Below are positions 24,465-33,531 of a stretch of DNA of 64,000 bases, piece after piece. Origin of the DNA: Winogradskyella costae (lineage in GTDB: Bacteria; Bacteroidota; Bacteroidia; Flavobacteriales; Flavobacteriaceae); the NCBI RefSeq assembly GCF_013403865.1, contig NZ_JABFDK010000001.1:1302001-1366000 (forward strand). The letters are read 5' to 3'. Position numbers and translations under genes: made by a program. The stretch's first letter is position 1, and each line of letters begins with the position of its first letter. The notes beneath the pieces are model-generated. The model was not told the origin of the DNA. It made no database searches and saw only the letters and a program-made list of their open reading frames with translations.

Positions 24465-26040
24465 AGTAAAATTCATTCACCAACTCAACAACACTCTCTA
24501 CCAAAGGAACCTTAGCCACACGGACTTCTTTAAAGTGTTTTTTAGCTTCAGTAGCCGTGGTTTCTCCAATACAAAACGCAATGCCATTGGCTTCATTGTA
24601 CTTTAAGAAACTTTGAACGGTAGATGGACTGTAAAACATAACTCCATCTAACTCACCTTCTACTTTTTTAGCGTCAAGTTTTGTTTCGTAAGCTTCAACT
24701 TCGTTGACTTTAATGTTGTTTTCAGATAAAATATCAGGAATCGTATCTAATCTTAGGTTACTACTGAAATAGGTAACTTCAGCACCATCCATATATTCCA
24801 CCATGTACTCAGCCAAATCTTTAGCGTATTGCTCGTAATGTTTTACTTTGCCGATACGCTTTTCAACCATTCGCTTAGTCTTTCGACCGACACAATAAAT
24901 ATTTTTGAACTGTAATTCTATAGCCGAAAAATTTGTGAGTAACGATTCAACAGTATTCTGACTTGTAATAATAACATTCTCAATTTCGTTACGAATGATA
25001 GTTTTACTCAGTCGGTTTGGGTTAATCTTAATATCATCGTTACTTTCAGCGACAACATCATCATGAAACAAGGCTTTCTGATCGTTAGTTAATTGTTTGG
25101 TAGAATATATATTAGTGATTTTATCACCTTGCGTCAATTCGTCAATTAAAACTTTACCACCTTTTCCAATAATATAATCAGCGCAGAATTCTGCTACGTT
25201 ATGATGATTTCCAAGTGGAACCACTTTAACAACTTCTATCTTCTTAGAACCATCCTTACTTAAAAGAATACCTTTAAAATTGATTTCTTCTTCTTTATTA
25301 ATATAACAAATAGCTCCAATTGGAGCGGTACAACCACCTTCTAGACGATTTAAGAATTCGCGTTCAATAGAGGTGCAAATTTCTGTTACTTCATCATTAA
25401 TTTCTGCAATGATTGCTTTAGTTTCCTCATCGGCATCTAAAGCAGTAATCATAATAGCTCCTTGTGCTGGTGCAGGAATCATCCACCCTAAATTTATCGA
25501 ATTTTCAGGGGTTAAATTTAATCTGCCCAAACCGGCCCCTGCAAAAATAGCAGCATCCCATTCATCGTTGTTTTCTAATTTTTCTAGTCTAGAGTTCACG
25601 TTACCTCGCAAACCAACAATAGTATGTGTTGGGTAGCGGTTTAACCATTGTGCACGGCGTCTTAAACTCCCTGTTGCTATAATGGCGTCTTTAGCTGATA
25701 AAAACTCTTCGTTGTCCTTAAAAACTAGGGTGTCGTTAATGTTTCCACGCTTTAGAACCGCAGCTTGAATAATGCCATTGGGTAAAACAGTTGGCACGTC
25801 TTTTAAGGAATGAACCGCAATATCGATAATGCCTTTTAGCATGGCAATATCTAAAGTTTTAGTGAAAACTCCAGTAATACCGAGTTCATGTAAGGGTTTA
25901 TCGAGAACTAAATCTCCTGTTGATTTTATTGGAACAAGGACGGTTTTATGACCTAAATGTTCAAGTTGTGATTGAACGGTTTTTGCTTGCCACATAGCGA
26001 GCTGGCTGTCGCGTGTGCCAATGCGAATTATTTTAGACAT
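24460..26040 (-). CDS. hemCD: Fused hydroxymethylbilane synthase and uroporphyrinogen-III synthase
   Basis: The 526-residue protein joins two consecutive heme enzymes. Residues 1 to about 305 are HemC: ATGSLRRRAQ, GLRGNVNSRL and the dipyrromethane-binding cysteine C237 in NRLEGGCTAPIGA. Residues about 330-526 are HemD (IENVIITSQNTVESLL, then VMFYSPSTVQSFL), weakly conserved as usual. Together they turn porphobilinogen into uroporphyrinogen III. HemC-HemD fusions are known in Bacteroidota. It overlaps hemA by eight bases. Its stop codon lies inside the cassette repeat, so the C-terminus may have been altered by one or two residues. Confidence 0.96.
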   Translation of the reverse strand: MSKIIRIGTRDSQLAMWQAKTVQSQLEHLGHKTVLVPIKSTGDLVLDKPLHELGITGVFTKTLDIAMLKGIIDIAVHSLKDVPTVLPNGIIQAAVLKRGNINDTLVFKDNEEFLSAKDAIIATGSLRRRAQWLNRYPTHTIVGLRGNVNSRLEKLENNDEWDAAIFAGAGLGRLNLTPENSINLGWMIPAPAQGAIMITALDADEETKAIIAEINDEVTEICTSIEREFLNRLEGGCTAPIGAICYINKEEEINFKGILLSKDGSKKIEVVKVVPLGNHHNVAEFCADYIIGKGGKVLIDELTQGDKITNIYSTKQLTNDQKALFHDDVVAESNDDIKINPNRLSKTIIRNEIENVIITSQNTVESLLTNFSAIELQFKNIYCVGRKTKRMVEKRIGKVKHYEQYAKDLAEYMVEYMDGAEVTYFSSNLRLDTIPDILSENNIKVNEVEAYETKLDAKKVEGELDGVMFYSPSTVQSFLKYNEANGIAFCIGETTATEAKKHFKEVRVAKVPLVESVVELVNEFYL

Positions 26041-27280
26041 TATCGGTAGTTTCTAACTGAAATATTTTTTTGATGAGCTCTATGCTTTCATCTGAAGTAT
26101 TGCCATCTTCTCTTAAGTGATGCGCAAATTGATTTGTTATTTTCTGAATTAAATTACTAGTAATCAACTCTGCCTGAACCTCGTTAAAGTCAGACATTTT
26201 TTTGCGTTGTGTATTGAATTCAGAATTTTTAAAATCTGTTAATTTATGCTTTATAGCCTGTATGGTAGGAACAAATTTCAACGTGTTTAACCAGGCATTA
26301 AATTCGGCTGAGACCTCTGAGATAATTGATTCTGCATGCGGAATGTATGCTTTTCGATTCTCTAAGGTGTCATCTGTGATTTTTGCTAAATCATCTAAAT
26401 GCACTAAAGTAATATTAGCATGTTCTCTAATATCTTCATTAACATTTTTTGGAATCGATAAGTCTAAAACTAGCAATGGTTTTTCGGTCGAAATTAAAGA
26501 TTTATAAACCGTTGGATTTTGGGCTCCTGTTGCGACAATGACAATATCAGAAGCATTAATTTCGTCTTCAAGATTCTCGTAATCTTTAACGATAAGGTTA
26601 AATTTACCGGCAACTTCTTCTGCTTTATCTTTAGTTCTGTTAATTAATGTGATATGCGAATTTTTAGTATGTTTAACTAAGTTTTCGCACGTGTTTCTTC
26701 CAATTTTTCCAGTTCCGAAGAGTAAAATATTCTTTTTAGAAATTTGGGCAACGTTATTCATTATGTATTGAACAGAAGCAAAAGAAACCGATGTAGCACC
26801 CGACGATAATTGTGTTTCGTTTTTAATACGCTTACTCGCTTGAATTACAGAATTCACTAAACGCTCGGTAAATGAATTTAATAATCCGACTTCTTTTGAG
26901 GCTCGCGCTCCAGCTTTAAGTTGAAAGATAATTTCAAAATCACCTAAAATCTGACTATCTAAACCAGAGCCAACACGAAACATATGATTAATGGCGTCTT
27001 TGTTTTTGTGAACATACGCTACTTCTCTGAACTCTTCAACAGTACCCTTTGTGTTATCACATAATAATTGAATCAGTTGAAAAGGGTGCTCTGCGAATCC
27101 GTAGATTTCTGTACGGTTACAGGTGGAAACCAACAAAAGACTGTCAATACCATTCTGCTTGGCTTGTGCCAAAACGTTTTGCTTAGCGGTGTCGCTTAGA
27201 CTAAAATGACCACGCACTTCCGCATCAGCTTTTTTATAGCTGAGACCTATAGCGTAAAAATATTTGCTTTTATTATGCAT
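26033..27280 (-). CDS. hemA: Glutamyl-tRNA reductase
   Basis: This NADPH enzyme starts C5 heme synthesis by reducing Glu-tRNA to glutamate-1-semialdehyde. With the ATG at 27280 it has 415 residues. The catalytic cysteine is C54 in LLLVSTCNRTEIYGF, and the NADPH-binding ILLFGTGKIGRNTCENL fold follows. A longer frame reaching 27355 is rejected because a -7 box at 27324-27331 lies inside it. hemA overlaps hemCD by eight bases and is the first gene of a leftward run through hemCD, the cassette gene, hemE and on to hemF. Confidence 0.95.
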   Translation of the reverse strand: MHNKSKYFYAIGLSYKKADAEVRGHFSLSDTAKQNVLAQAKQNGIDSLLLVSTCNRTEIYGFAEHPFQLIQLLCDNTKGTVEEFREVAYVHKNKDAINHMFRVGSGLDSQILGDFEIIFQLKAGARASKEVGLLNSFTERLVNSVIQASKRIKNETQLSSGATSVSFASVQYIMNNVAQISKKNILLFGTGKIGRNTCENLVKHTKNSHITLINRTKDKAEEVAGKFNLIVKDYENLEDEINASDIVIVATGAQNPTVYKSLISTEKPLLVLDLSIPKNVNEDIREHANITLVHLDDLAKITDDTLENRKAYIPHAESIISEVSAEFNAWLNTLKFVPTIQAIKHKLTDFKNSEFNTQRKKMSDFNEVQAELITSNLIQKITNQFAHHLREDGNTSDESIELIKKIFQLETTDNV

Positions 27281-27323
27281 GTGTTGCGTTCGCTCGTTTA
27301 CCTGACTTTGGAAAGTAACAGCG

Positions 27324-27331
27324 CAAATGTA
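27324..27331 (-). promoter_or_regulatory. -7 box (TACATTTG) for hemA
   Basis: TACATTTG on the minus strand fits TAnnTTTG and lies 44 bases upstream of the chosen hemA ATG. It fixes the start by excluding the longer frame. Confidence 0.5.
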
Positions 27332-27412
27332 ATTTTGATTCTTAAATAAAAACAACGCTAGAAGAACTTAAAGTATCGATTGTGGTTTTTTAGGATTGTT
27401 TTTTACCAAAAC

Positions 27413-27433
27413 ATGATAATTATCATACTTTTG
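27413..27433 (+). promoter_or_regulatory. Perfect palindrome ATGATAATTATCAT overlapping a -7 box of the AraC gene
   Basis: ATGATAATTATCAT (27413-27426) is a perfect 14-base palindrome. It overlaps by one base the -7 box TACTTTTG (27426-27433) of the AraC-type gene. The GATAAT half-sites resemble Fur-type boxes; Fur binding is inference. It also lies between divergent hemA and the regulator. Confidence 0.5.
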
Positions 27434-27490
27434 TAGTAAAACCAAGGGCTTTTTGGGCTTTTGTTTAGAATCAATCTAAATAATAACGAA

Positions 27491-28390
27491 ATGGATTTAG
27501 AAAAAAGGAATTCAGAAAGTATCGCTATAAGTACTTTTGAGGAAACACGTATTGAAGATGGCTTTTTTGTACTAACCCATAAAAATGAAAATGATAGCCT
27601 TGAAATTCTTGAGCGTGAGATTGATAGTAGCTATATTCAGTTTCATTTTTGCACTAAAGGAAAAGCCGCTTTTAAGTTTAATCAGGGTAATTATACTTTA
27701 AATATTGATGAGGAAACGTCCTTATTGCTTTATAATCCAGAGCGTGATTTGCCGATTCATTTAGAAATTCAGCCACATTCTTGGTTGGTGTCTTTAGTGA
27801 TTTCTATTAAGAAATTTCATGGTTTGTTTTCAGAGGATGCTAATTATGTTACGTTTTTAACGGACGATAATAGAGATAAAAAATATTATAAGGATGGAAA
27901 AATTTCGCCATCCATGGCTGTGGTTTTGAATCAGCTCATCAGTTTTAACCTGAACAATTCAATTAAACCCTTATATTTTAAAGGAAAAGCTTATGAATTA
28001 TTGAGTCTGTTTTTTAACCGAAGTGAAGATGCCGATATTGAGCAATGTCCGTTTTTAGTAGATGAGGTTAATGTCGCTAAACTGAAAAAGGCAAAAGATA
28101 TTATTATTGCTAATATGTCAGAGCCGCCAAGTTTGCAAGAATTAGCAGATGAAATAGATCTCAGCTTAAAAAAATTGAAAGAAGGCTTTAAGCAGATTTA
28201 TGGCGATTCGGTTTTTAGTTTTCTATTCGAGTATAAAATGGAAGTGGCACGTAAACTTTTAGAATCTGGTGATTATAACGTTAATGAAGTGGGCCTAAAA
28301 GTAGGTTACAGCACAGGAAGCCATTTTATAGCCGCTTTTAAAAAGAAATTTGGGACCACACCTAAGAAGTATATTCAGGCTTCTAGTTAA
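27491..28390 (+). CDS. AraC-family helix-turn-helix regulator
   Basis: The protein of about 299 residues has a variable sensor half and a C-terminal AraC DNA-binding domain with two helix-turn-helix motifs (SLQELADEIDLSLKKLKEGFKQIYGDSVFSFLFEYK and NVNEVGLKVGYSTGSHFIAAFKKKFGTTPKKY). ATG at 27491 is chosen; a TTG at 27461 is in frame but non-standard. It is divergent from hemA, with a palindrome over its -7 box. A similar regulator beside hemA in other Flavobacteriia suggests iron or heme control, but this is inference. Confidence 0.9.
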   Translation: MDLEKRNSESIAISTFEETRIEDGFFVLTHKNENDSLEILEREIDSSYIQFHFCTKGKAAFKFNQGNYTLNIDEETSLLLYNPERDLPIHLEIQPHSWLVSLVISIKKFHGLFSEDANYVTFLTDDNRDKKYYKDGKISPSMAVVLNQLISFNLNNSIKPLYFKGKAYELLSLFFNRSEDADIEQCPFLVDEVNVAKLKKAKDIIIANMSEPPSLQELADEIDLSLKKLKEGFKQIYGDSVFSFLFEYKMEVARKLLESGDYNVNEVGLKVGYSTGSHFIAAFKKKFGTTPKKYIQASS

Positions 28391-28617
28391 CTTACTAGAT
28401 TATTCGTTTTGGTCTTAGATGAAGTGTAATGTTTGATTAAATAACTAATACTGCCAAGGAAAGGTACAAACAGAATTATAAGTGACCAAACTAAAAAATT
28501 AAATCTAATCTCGTTTTTTGAAGCTAAAACCAAGCTTGTAATAATTAATGAAACAAACATTAATAAAAAGACAATAACTTGAAATGGGGAAATCATTAGA
28601 TTAAAAGGGGAAATCAT
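28387..28617 (-). CDS. Small PLDc_N-type membrane protein
   Basis: The 76-residue protein has two membrane helices and the segment FNFLVWSLIILFVPFLGSISYLIKHY, matching the phospholipase-D-nuclease N-terminal (PLDc_N) family of small membrane proteins of unknown role. The start region contains a perfect 21-base tandem duplication that repeats the initiator methionine (M1 and M8), so two start codons are available, at 28617 and 28596. It overlaps the 3' end of the convergent AraC gene by four bases. Confidence 0.7.
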   Translation of the reverse strand: MISPFNLMISPFQVIVFLLMFVSLIITSLVLASKNEIRFNFLVWSLIILFVPFLGSISYLIKHYTSSKTKTNNLVS

Positions 28618-28627
28618 TAGATTAAAA
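28586..28627. repeat. 21-base perfect tandem duplication at a gene start
   Basis: Two identical 21-base units (28586-28606 and 28607-28627) begin with GGGGAAATCATTAGATT. Each carries a CAT, that is an ATG on the minus strand, so the PLDc_N-type gene has a duplicated start region. Confidence 0.9.
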
Positions 28628-28662
28628 TTTAGGTGGTTATAGTCAAAAATACGAAAAATAGT

Positions 28663-31600
28663 TTAATAATCATAATACCCATCACCACCAGTAGGCGTTA
28701 CACGTTGTCTATCCTTATAAATCGCTAGATTAAGGATTTCAGTATATTGCTCTTCGAGTTCTTTCGTTTTATCAACCATAGTACCATAACTTTCTGAAAT
28801 AGAATAGTAATCTACAACCAATTGCTTTGGGTCTTTTGGCTTAATGAATGAAATGTAATGTAAGGCTTCAACCTTGCCAGAATACTCGTCATCCTTATCT
28901 ATTTTAAAGAAATACATTACGGCATTTTTGCCTTTATCGGTCACAAAATCGCGCTTAAAAAGAAAGGCAATTGAATCTTTTTCTTTTTCATAATTGGCGT
29001 CCGATAAAAGTTTGGATTTGGCAAATTGTTGTTGGTTAATACCGATAGATTTTAGTTTGCCCAATAGTTTAGAAGCATCTAATTCTTCTAAAAGCAAATA
29101 TTCGTTTTCTTCATCATTAACAAGCTTTTCAGTAAGTTGATATGGAATTGTTTCTTTGGCCTTAGTTAATAATACGTAATACTTTACTAAGGCATTTGTG
29201 TCATCAACATTAAGCAATTTTGAAAAGAAATCTTGAGCGGTACGTTCATTTCTATAAGGAAAAATCAATCGTACATAAGTCGCTAAATTTTGAGAATACG
29301 AATTATAACCGTAATTACTATAGCTTCCTAAATTTCGCTTAATTTCCATTTTTGCGTCATTTATGAGCTGATTTTTATATTTTTTATAAGATTTTTGCTT
29401 TACTAATCCGCTATCACTAACCTTGGCTAGCAAAGAGTAAAGTGGTTGCTTATATTCTTGTATGGTGCTATATTCTAGTATTTTAGGGAACAATGAAGCT
29501 TTTAGCTCTAAAGAGTCTTGGTGGTTATAGTTATAAAACATGCTGCCCACACTTCCTAAAGGTAAATCGCGCTCCATTAATTCTAAAGCAATGGTATAAG
29601 ACTCTTTTGTGTTAGAATCTAATAAACCTTCTAAGATAGACGTCTGTGTTTGAGGATCAGAATAACTATCGTGATACAATTGCTTTATAAATGGTAAATT
29701 ATTCTTTAAATCAATTTCAATGAGTTGTTCTACTAGGTACGATTTAATGTCTAGACGCTCTTTATCGAATTCAAAATCCTTTAGAATTAAAGCAATGTCT
29801 TTGCTATTGTGTTTCTTAAATTTAATAAGGCCATAAGATTCCAAGATAATACTATCTTTTGCTCTTAAAGCTTCAAAAAATTGCGTGGTCTTATCTGTTA
29901 AAACATCTTTTCCTAAAAGGGTGTCTTTTGGTGTAAATGAGTCATAAAATTCGGTAACAAAAGTAGAAGGACCACTTATGGAATCTATCAAGGTTTTTAA
30001 TTCGAAAAGCACTCCTTCCTTCAAAATATTCTTCACTAATACTTGTTTTGAGCTTGCAGAATCTGAGTAACTAAAGCTATTGGTATAAATATTGTCATCT
30101 GTTTTAGAAGACGTACGATTAGAAATGTGAAATGCTTTTTCAGTTTTATAATAACGTGCTCTGTAGTTTACTTTCTCTTCTAAATCCTTCCACAGGCTAT
30201 CTGCATTATAAAACATTTGCAAATCGTGAAACTTAGTTCTGGAGACAGAAATTTGTTCATTCGCATAGGTAGAATAAACCGTTTCGTTTATGGTTTGTTC
30301 ATAATCTTTCGCCTTTTTACCTCCATTATAATTGTAGTTATAAGGATTTGGCAAAGGTGCTTTTCCGTTTGTATTAACCGAAAAATGTAAAGAGGTATCT
30401 GTCACTTTTTCAAAACCTGAATAATCCGTCTTATTGAACTTAAACGATTTAAAAAATGCAGCTTTGTCAGCTTCATTGGTGCCAACGTAACCTAGGAGAT
30501 AATAGCTACCGTCTTTAACAATGGTTTTTAGATGTAATTTTTTGTTGGTATCAGCATCTAAAATTGCATTAGATTCATAGGTTTTATAATCGCCTGCTTT
30601 GAAGCCACCTTCAGCTTCAACTAATTTATAATTTTTATATAATGAGTGGTGAAAATACTTAGCTTCAAAACTATCTTCTTCAATATAAGTTAAGTCGTTT
30701 AAAACCGCTTCTTCAATAAAATAGTAAGCACCATTTTTATGGCCTTCTACTAGCTTTTTTCCATAGTTGTCCATATTACTAGAAATGTAATATTCAGGAA
30801 AATCAACTTGAAATTTACGCCTTGGTGATGTAAACACTTTTGTTCCATCAGAAGGGGTTTTCAAAACTATCGAATTAAAAATCTTAGATTCATGTTTAAG
30901 CACAAAATCACTACGGCCCGCAAATTTTATGATAATAATTTCTAAAGGAGTTTCATAAATATGGTACTTCTGAAATTCTCCTTTCTTAGTTTTATTAACG
31001 ATGCTAATTCCAGGATAAGGCGTGGTTAATTCTTCCTTCTTAATAATATCACCAGGAATATCTTCGTATAATAAATGATCAATCTCTTTTAAGGTAATAT
31101 TTGATTTTTCATTTGGCAAATAGGTAAAACGACTGATTCTATTTAGAGTTAAATAAGCGCCATTGGTCATATCTGGATCCAAATAATATTTTTGTCCGCC
31201 ATAAGAAAACTCACGCAGTTCATCATAGGTATTGATACTTAAAAAACCATCAGGGCTACTGTGTTTTTTAAGTTCTGGTGTTACAAAAAGACTATCGAGT
31301 TTTGTTTTTTCTGTTTTACTGTAATCGGTTTGTTCAGACGTTAATGATTTTACGGTGTAACCTCTGTTGCGCAACATATTAATCATGCCGTGTTCACCTG
31401 GTAAATGGGCTGCACCGACTCCGGCAAAAACAGATTGGGTTGGCATCAATTTTTCTAGAGAAATCACCATATTCTCATTTCTAATGTAAAGCATATTTTT
31501 ACGGAAGAATTCGGTGTTAACACCGGCACCAATAGAGTCCAATAAGTCTAAGTTTCTGTCGCGATATAAATTTTCTTGAATTAAATAGGCATTCTCTCTA

Positions 31601-32181
31601 GCATATAATTTTTGTAGCCATGGATCTAATTCTTTTTTATTTGCATTGTAAGCTGCTTTTGTAGTTAAGTATCGCGATTCTTCTAAATCCTCTAGCGCGT
31701 ATATTTTTTTATTATTTTTCTTTCCAGCTTGAAAAATAAACATGTCCAAATAGGTCTCCTCTTCAAAATTATCTGAAGAACTATTTTTGCGGTATAAATA
31801 AGAGTTTACAGCATTGTTATCCATACGAACGGTACCCCTAATGGCCATTTCTTCAGGGTGCGTTAACTTAAAAAGATTGGTATAGAAATCCTCGTTATAA
31901 TTGTTGTACGCAGCCATTTGACCAAGCATCATTTCATAATTAAAACCTGGCCATGTCGTTGGGTCCGATTCTAAAGCAATACAATCACTTTGATTTAAGG
32001 CTTTATAAAAAACATCGTCTAAGCGAAAAGCTACTTTTTTGCTGACGTGCATGGTGCCATAAAGGTAAGACGGCTTGTCTAGTCCGTTGCCTGTAATCTT
32101 CCAAAGTAAACTCTGATATTGTTGTTGAGAAAACACAACTAATGTAAATAATGTAAGGAGTATGGTTAAGATTTTTTTCAT
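28663..32181 (-). CDS. Large TraB/GumN-family protein, secreted
   Basis: The 1172-residue protein has a signal peptide (ending TLVVFSQQ) and an N-terminal TraB/GumN domain in about residues 25-295 (YLYGTMHVS, DCIALESDP, VFAGVGAAHLPGEHGMINMLRNRGY). The two GxxH-type histidines and the glutamate of this metal-dependent protease-like fold are visible. The remaining 870 residues have no domain I recognise and are rich in Lys, Ser and Tyr, with repeated aromatic segments. It is probably periplasmic or surface-exposed. TraB/GumN proteins are otherwise about 300 residues, so most of this one is uncharacterised. Confidence 0.8.
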   Translation of the reverse strand: MKKILTILLTLFTLVVFSQQQYQSLLWKITGNGLDKPSYLYGTMHVSKKVAFRLDDVFYKALNQSDCIALESDPTTWPGFNYEMMLGQMAAYNNYNEDFYTNLFKLTHPEEMAIRGTVRMDNNAVNSYLYRKNSSSDNFEEETYLDMFIFQAGKKNNKKIYALEDLEESRYLTTKAAYNANKKELDPWLQKLYARENAYLIQENLYRDRNLDLLDSIGAGVNTEFFRKNMLYIRNENMVISLEKLMPTQSVFAGVGAAHLPGEHGMINMLRNRGYTVKSLTSEQTDYSKTEKTKLDSLFVTPELKKHSSPDGFLSINTYDELREFSYGGQKYYLDPDMTNGAYLTLNRISRFTYLPNEKSNITLKEIDHLLYEDIPGDIIKKEELTTPYPGISIVNKTKKGEFQKYHIYETPLEIIIIKFAGRSDFVLKHESKIFNSIVLKTPSDGTKVFTSPRRKFQVDFPEYYISSNMDNYGKKLVEGHKNGAYYFIEEAVLNDLTYIEEDSFEAKYFHHSLYKNYKLVEAEGGFKAGDYKTYESNAILDADTNKKLHLKTIVKDGSYYLLGYVGTNEADKAAFFKSFKFNKTDYSGFEKVTDTSLHFSVNTNGKAPLPNPYNYNYNGGKKAKDYEQTINETVYSTYANEQISVSRTKFHDLQMFYNADSLWKDLEEKVNYRARYYKTEKAFHISNRTSSKTDDNIYTNSFSYSDSASSKQVLVKNILKEGVLFELKTLIDSISGPSTFVTEFYDSFTPKDTLLGKDVLTDKTTQFFEALRAKDSIILESYGLIKFKKHNSKDIALILKDFEFDKERLDIKSYLVEQLIEIDLKNNLPFIKQLYHDSYSDPQTQTSILEGLLDSNTKESYTIALELMERDLPLGSVGSMFYNYNHQDSLELKASLFPKILEYSTIQEYKQPLYSLLAKVSDSGLVKQKSYKKYKNQLINDAKMEIKRNLGSYSNYGYNSYSQNLATYVRLIFPYRNERTAQDFFSKLLNVDDTNALVKYYVLLTKAKETIPYQLTEKLVNDEENEYLLLEELDASKLLGKLKSIGINQQQFAKSKLLSDANYEKEKDSIAFLFKRDFVTDKGKNAVMYFFKIDKDDEYSGKVEALHYISFIKPKDPKQLVVDYYSISESYGTMVDKTKELEEQYTEILNLAIYKDRQRVTPTGGDGYYDY

Positions 32182-32467
32182 GTGTTTGTACGTATTGACT
32201 TTTAATTAGCCACATGCAGTTCGTTATAAATTATGTCTTTACATAATAAAATTTTGAACATGCTCGGTTCATAATAAAATGTGATCAAGGCTTGTAAAGA
32301 TATTTAAATCCTTTAAACAGACTTGTAGAAATAGTTAAACTCGATTAAAAACAAGTAATAAAACTAATTGTTTCGATATCTATAACCTAAAAGTAGATAA
32401 AATATTTTAAGATGATAGGATAAATAAAACCAATACAAACCATTATTAAGTATTGCGATTAGTATCG
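32182..32467. other. Intergenic region between TraB/GumN gene and hemH
   Basis: This is an AT-rich, divergent intergenic stretch. Apart from the hemH promoter just to its right I see no palindrome, terminator or small gene. It may hold the start site of the leftward TraB/GumN message. Confidence 0.4.
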
Positions 32468-32475
32468 TATTTTTG
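32468..32475 (+). promoter_or_regulatory. -7 box (TATTTTTG) for hemH
   Basis: TATTTTTG fits TAnnTTTG and lies 18 bases upstream of the hemH ATG. Confidence 0.5.
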
Positions 32476-32493
32476 TAGTTGAAAATGTAAAGC

Positions 32494-33531
32494 ATGTCAA
32501 AAGGAATTTTATTAGTTAATTTGGGCTCTCCAGACAGTCCAAGCCCTAAAGATGTTAAGAAATATCTAGGTGAATTTTTAATGGACGAGCGCGTTATTGA
32601 CTTGCCATTAGTGGCGCGTGCTATTTTAGTGAAAGGTATTATTTTAAATACTAGACCTAAAGCATCAGCAGCAGCGTATCAAAAAATTTGGTGGGAGGAA
32701 GGCTCTCCGTTAATTGTACTTTCAGAGCGACTTCAAGATAAAGTTCAGCAAAAAGTTGATTATCCTGTGGCATTAGCTATGCGTTATGGTAGGATGACAA
32801 TTAAAAAAGGATTACAAGAATTGGTTGATAAAGGCTGTACGGAAATAAAGACTATTCCATTGTATCCACAATTTGCCATGGCAACAACAGAAACAATCGA
32901 TGTAAAAGTAGATGAGTTGGTGGCCGAACATTTTCCAGATATAACAATTACACGAACTCCAGCATTTTATAATCGTGAAGATTATATCAATGTACTTTCA
33001 AAAAGTATTGGTGAAACATTGAATGATTTGGATTATGAACATATCCTATTTAGTTATCATGGAGTTCCTGAGAGACATATTCGAAAAAGTGATATTACTA
33101 ACGGCAATTGCCAAATGAACGGCAAATGCTGTTTTAAAATGGGTAGTAAACAACATGAGTTTTGTTACCGTCATCAGTGTGAAATTACTACGGTAAATGT
33201 GGCTAAAAAACTAGGTTTAAAAAATGGAACGTATTCTACAACGTTTCAATCGAGACTTGGTTTTGATCCATGGTTAAAGCCTTATACGGACCGAACAATT
33301 GAGAGAATGGGTAAGGCAGGCACTAAAAAAATGGCTATTGTAACTCCGGCCTTTGTAAGCGATTGTTTAGAAACGTTAGAAGAAATTGCAATGGAAGGCG
33401 AAGAAATTTTTCACGAAATGGGAGGAAAGGAATTTACAGTAATTCCTTGTCTTAATGATCGTGATGATTTCGCTGAAGTAGTGGCTAAAATCGTAAGCGA
33501 GTGGGCGACTGCTGAAACTAAAGCCGTATAA
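32494..33531 (+). CDS. hemH: Ferrochelatase
   Basis: This 345-residue enzyme inserts ferrous iron into protoporphyrin IX to make heme. The catalytic histidine is H189 in LFSYHGVPERH, and DCLETLEEI carries the conserved glutamate. Residues 206-229 hold five cysteines (C206, C212, C213, C224, C229), an insert like those that bind an iron-sulfur cluster in some bacterial ferrochelatases. The stop overlaps the start of the MATE gene by one base, and hemJ follows, so hemH, MATE and hemJ form one operon. Confidence 0.97.
   Translation: MSKGILLVNLGSPDSPSPKDVKKYLGEFLMDERVIDLPLVARAILVKGIILNTRPKASAAAYQKIWWEEGSPLIVLSERLQDKVQQKVDYPVALAMRYGRMTIKKGLQELVDKGCTEIKTIPLYPQFAMATTETIDVKVDELVAEHFPDITITRTPAFYNREDYINVLSKSIGETLNDLDYEHILFSYHGVPERHIRKSDITNGNCQMNGKCCFKMGSKQHEFCYRHQCEITTVNVAKKLGLKNGTYSTTFQSRLGFDPWLKPYTDRTIERMGKAGTKKMAIVTPAFVSDCLETLEEIAMEGEEIFHEMGGKEFTVIPCLNDRDDFAEVVAKIVSEWATAETKAV

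Noticed and set aside
27281..27355. Longer N-terminus for hemA (25 more residues)
   Set aside because: A -7 box lies inside it, and the usual HemA start matches the ATG at 27280.
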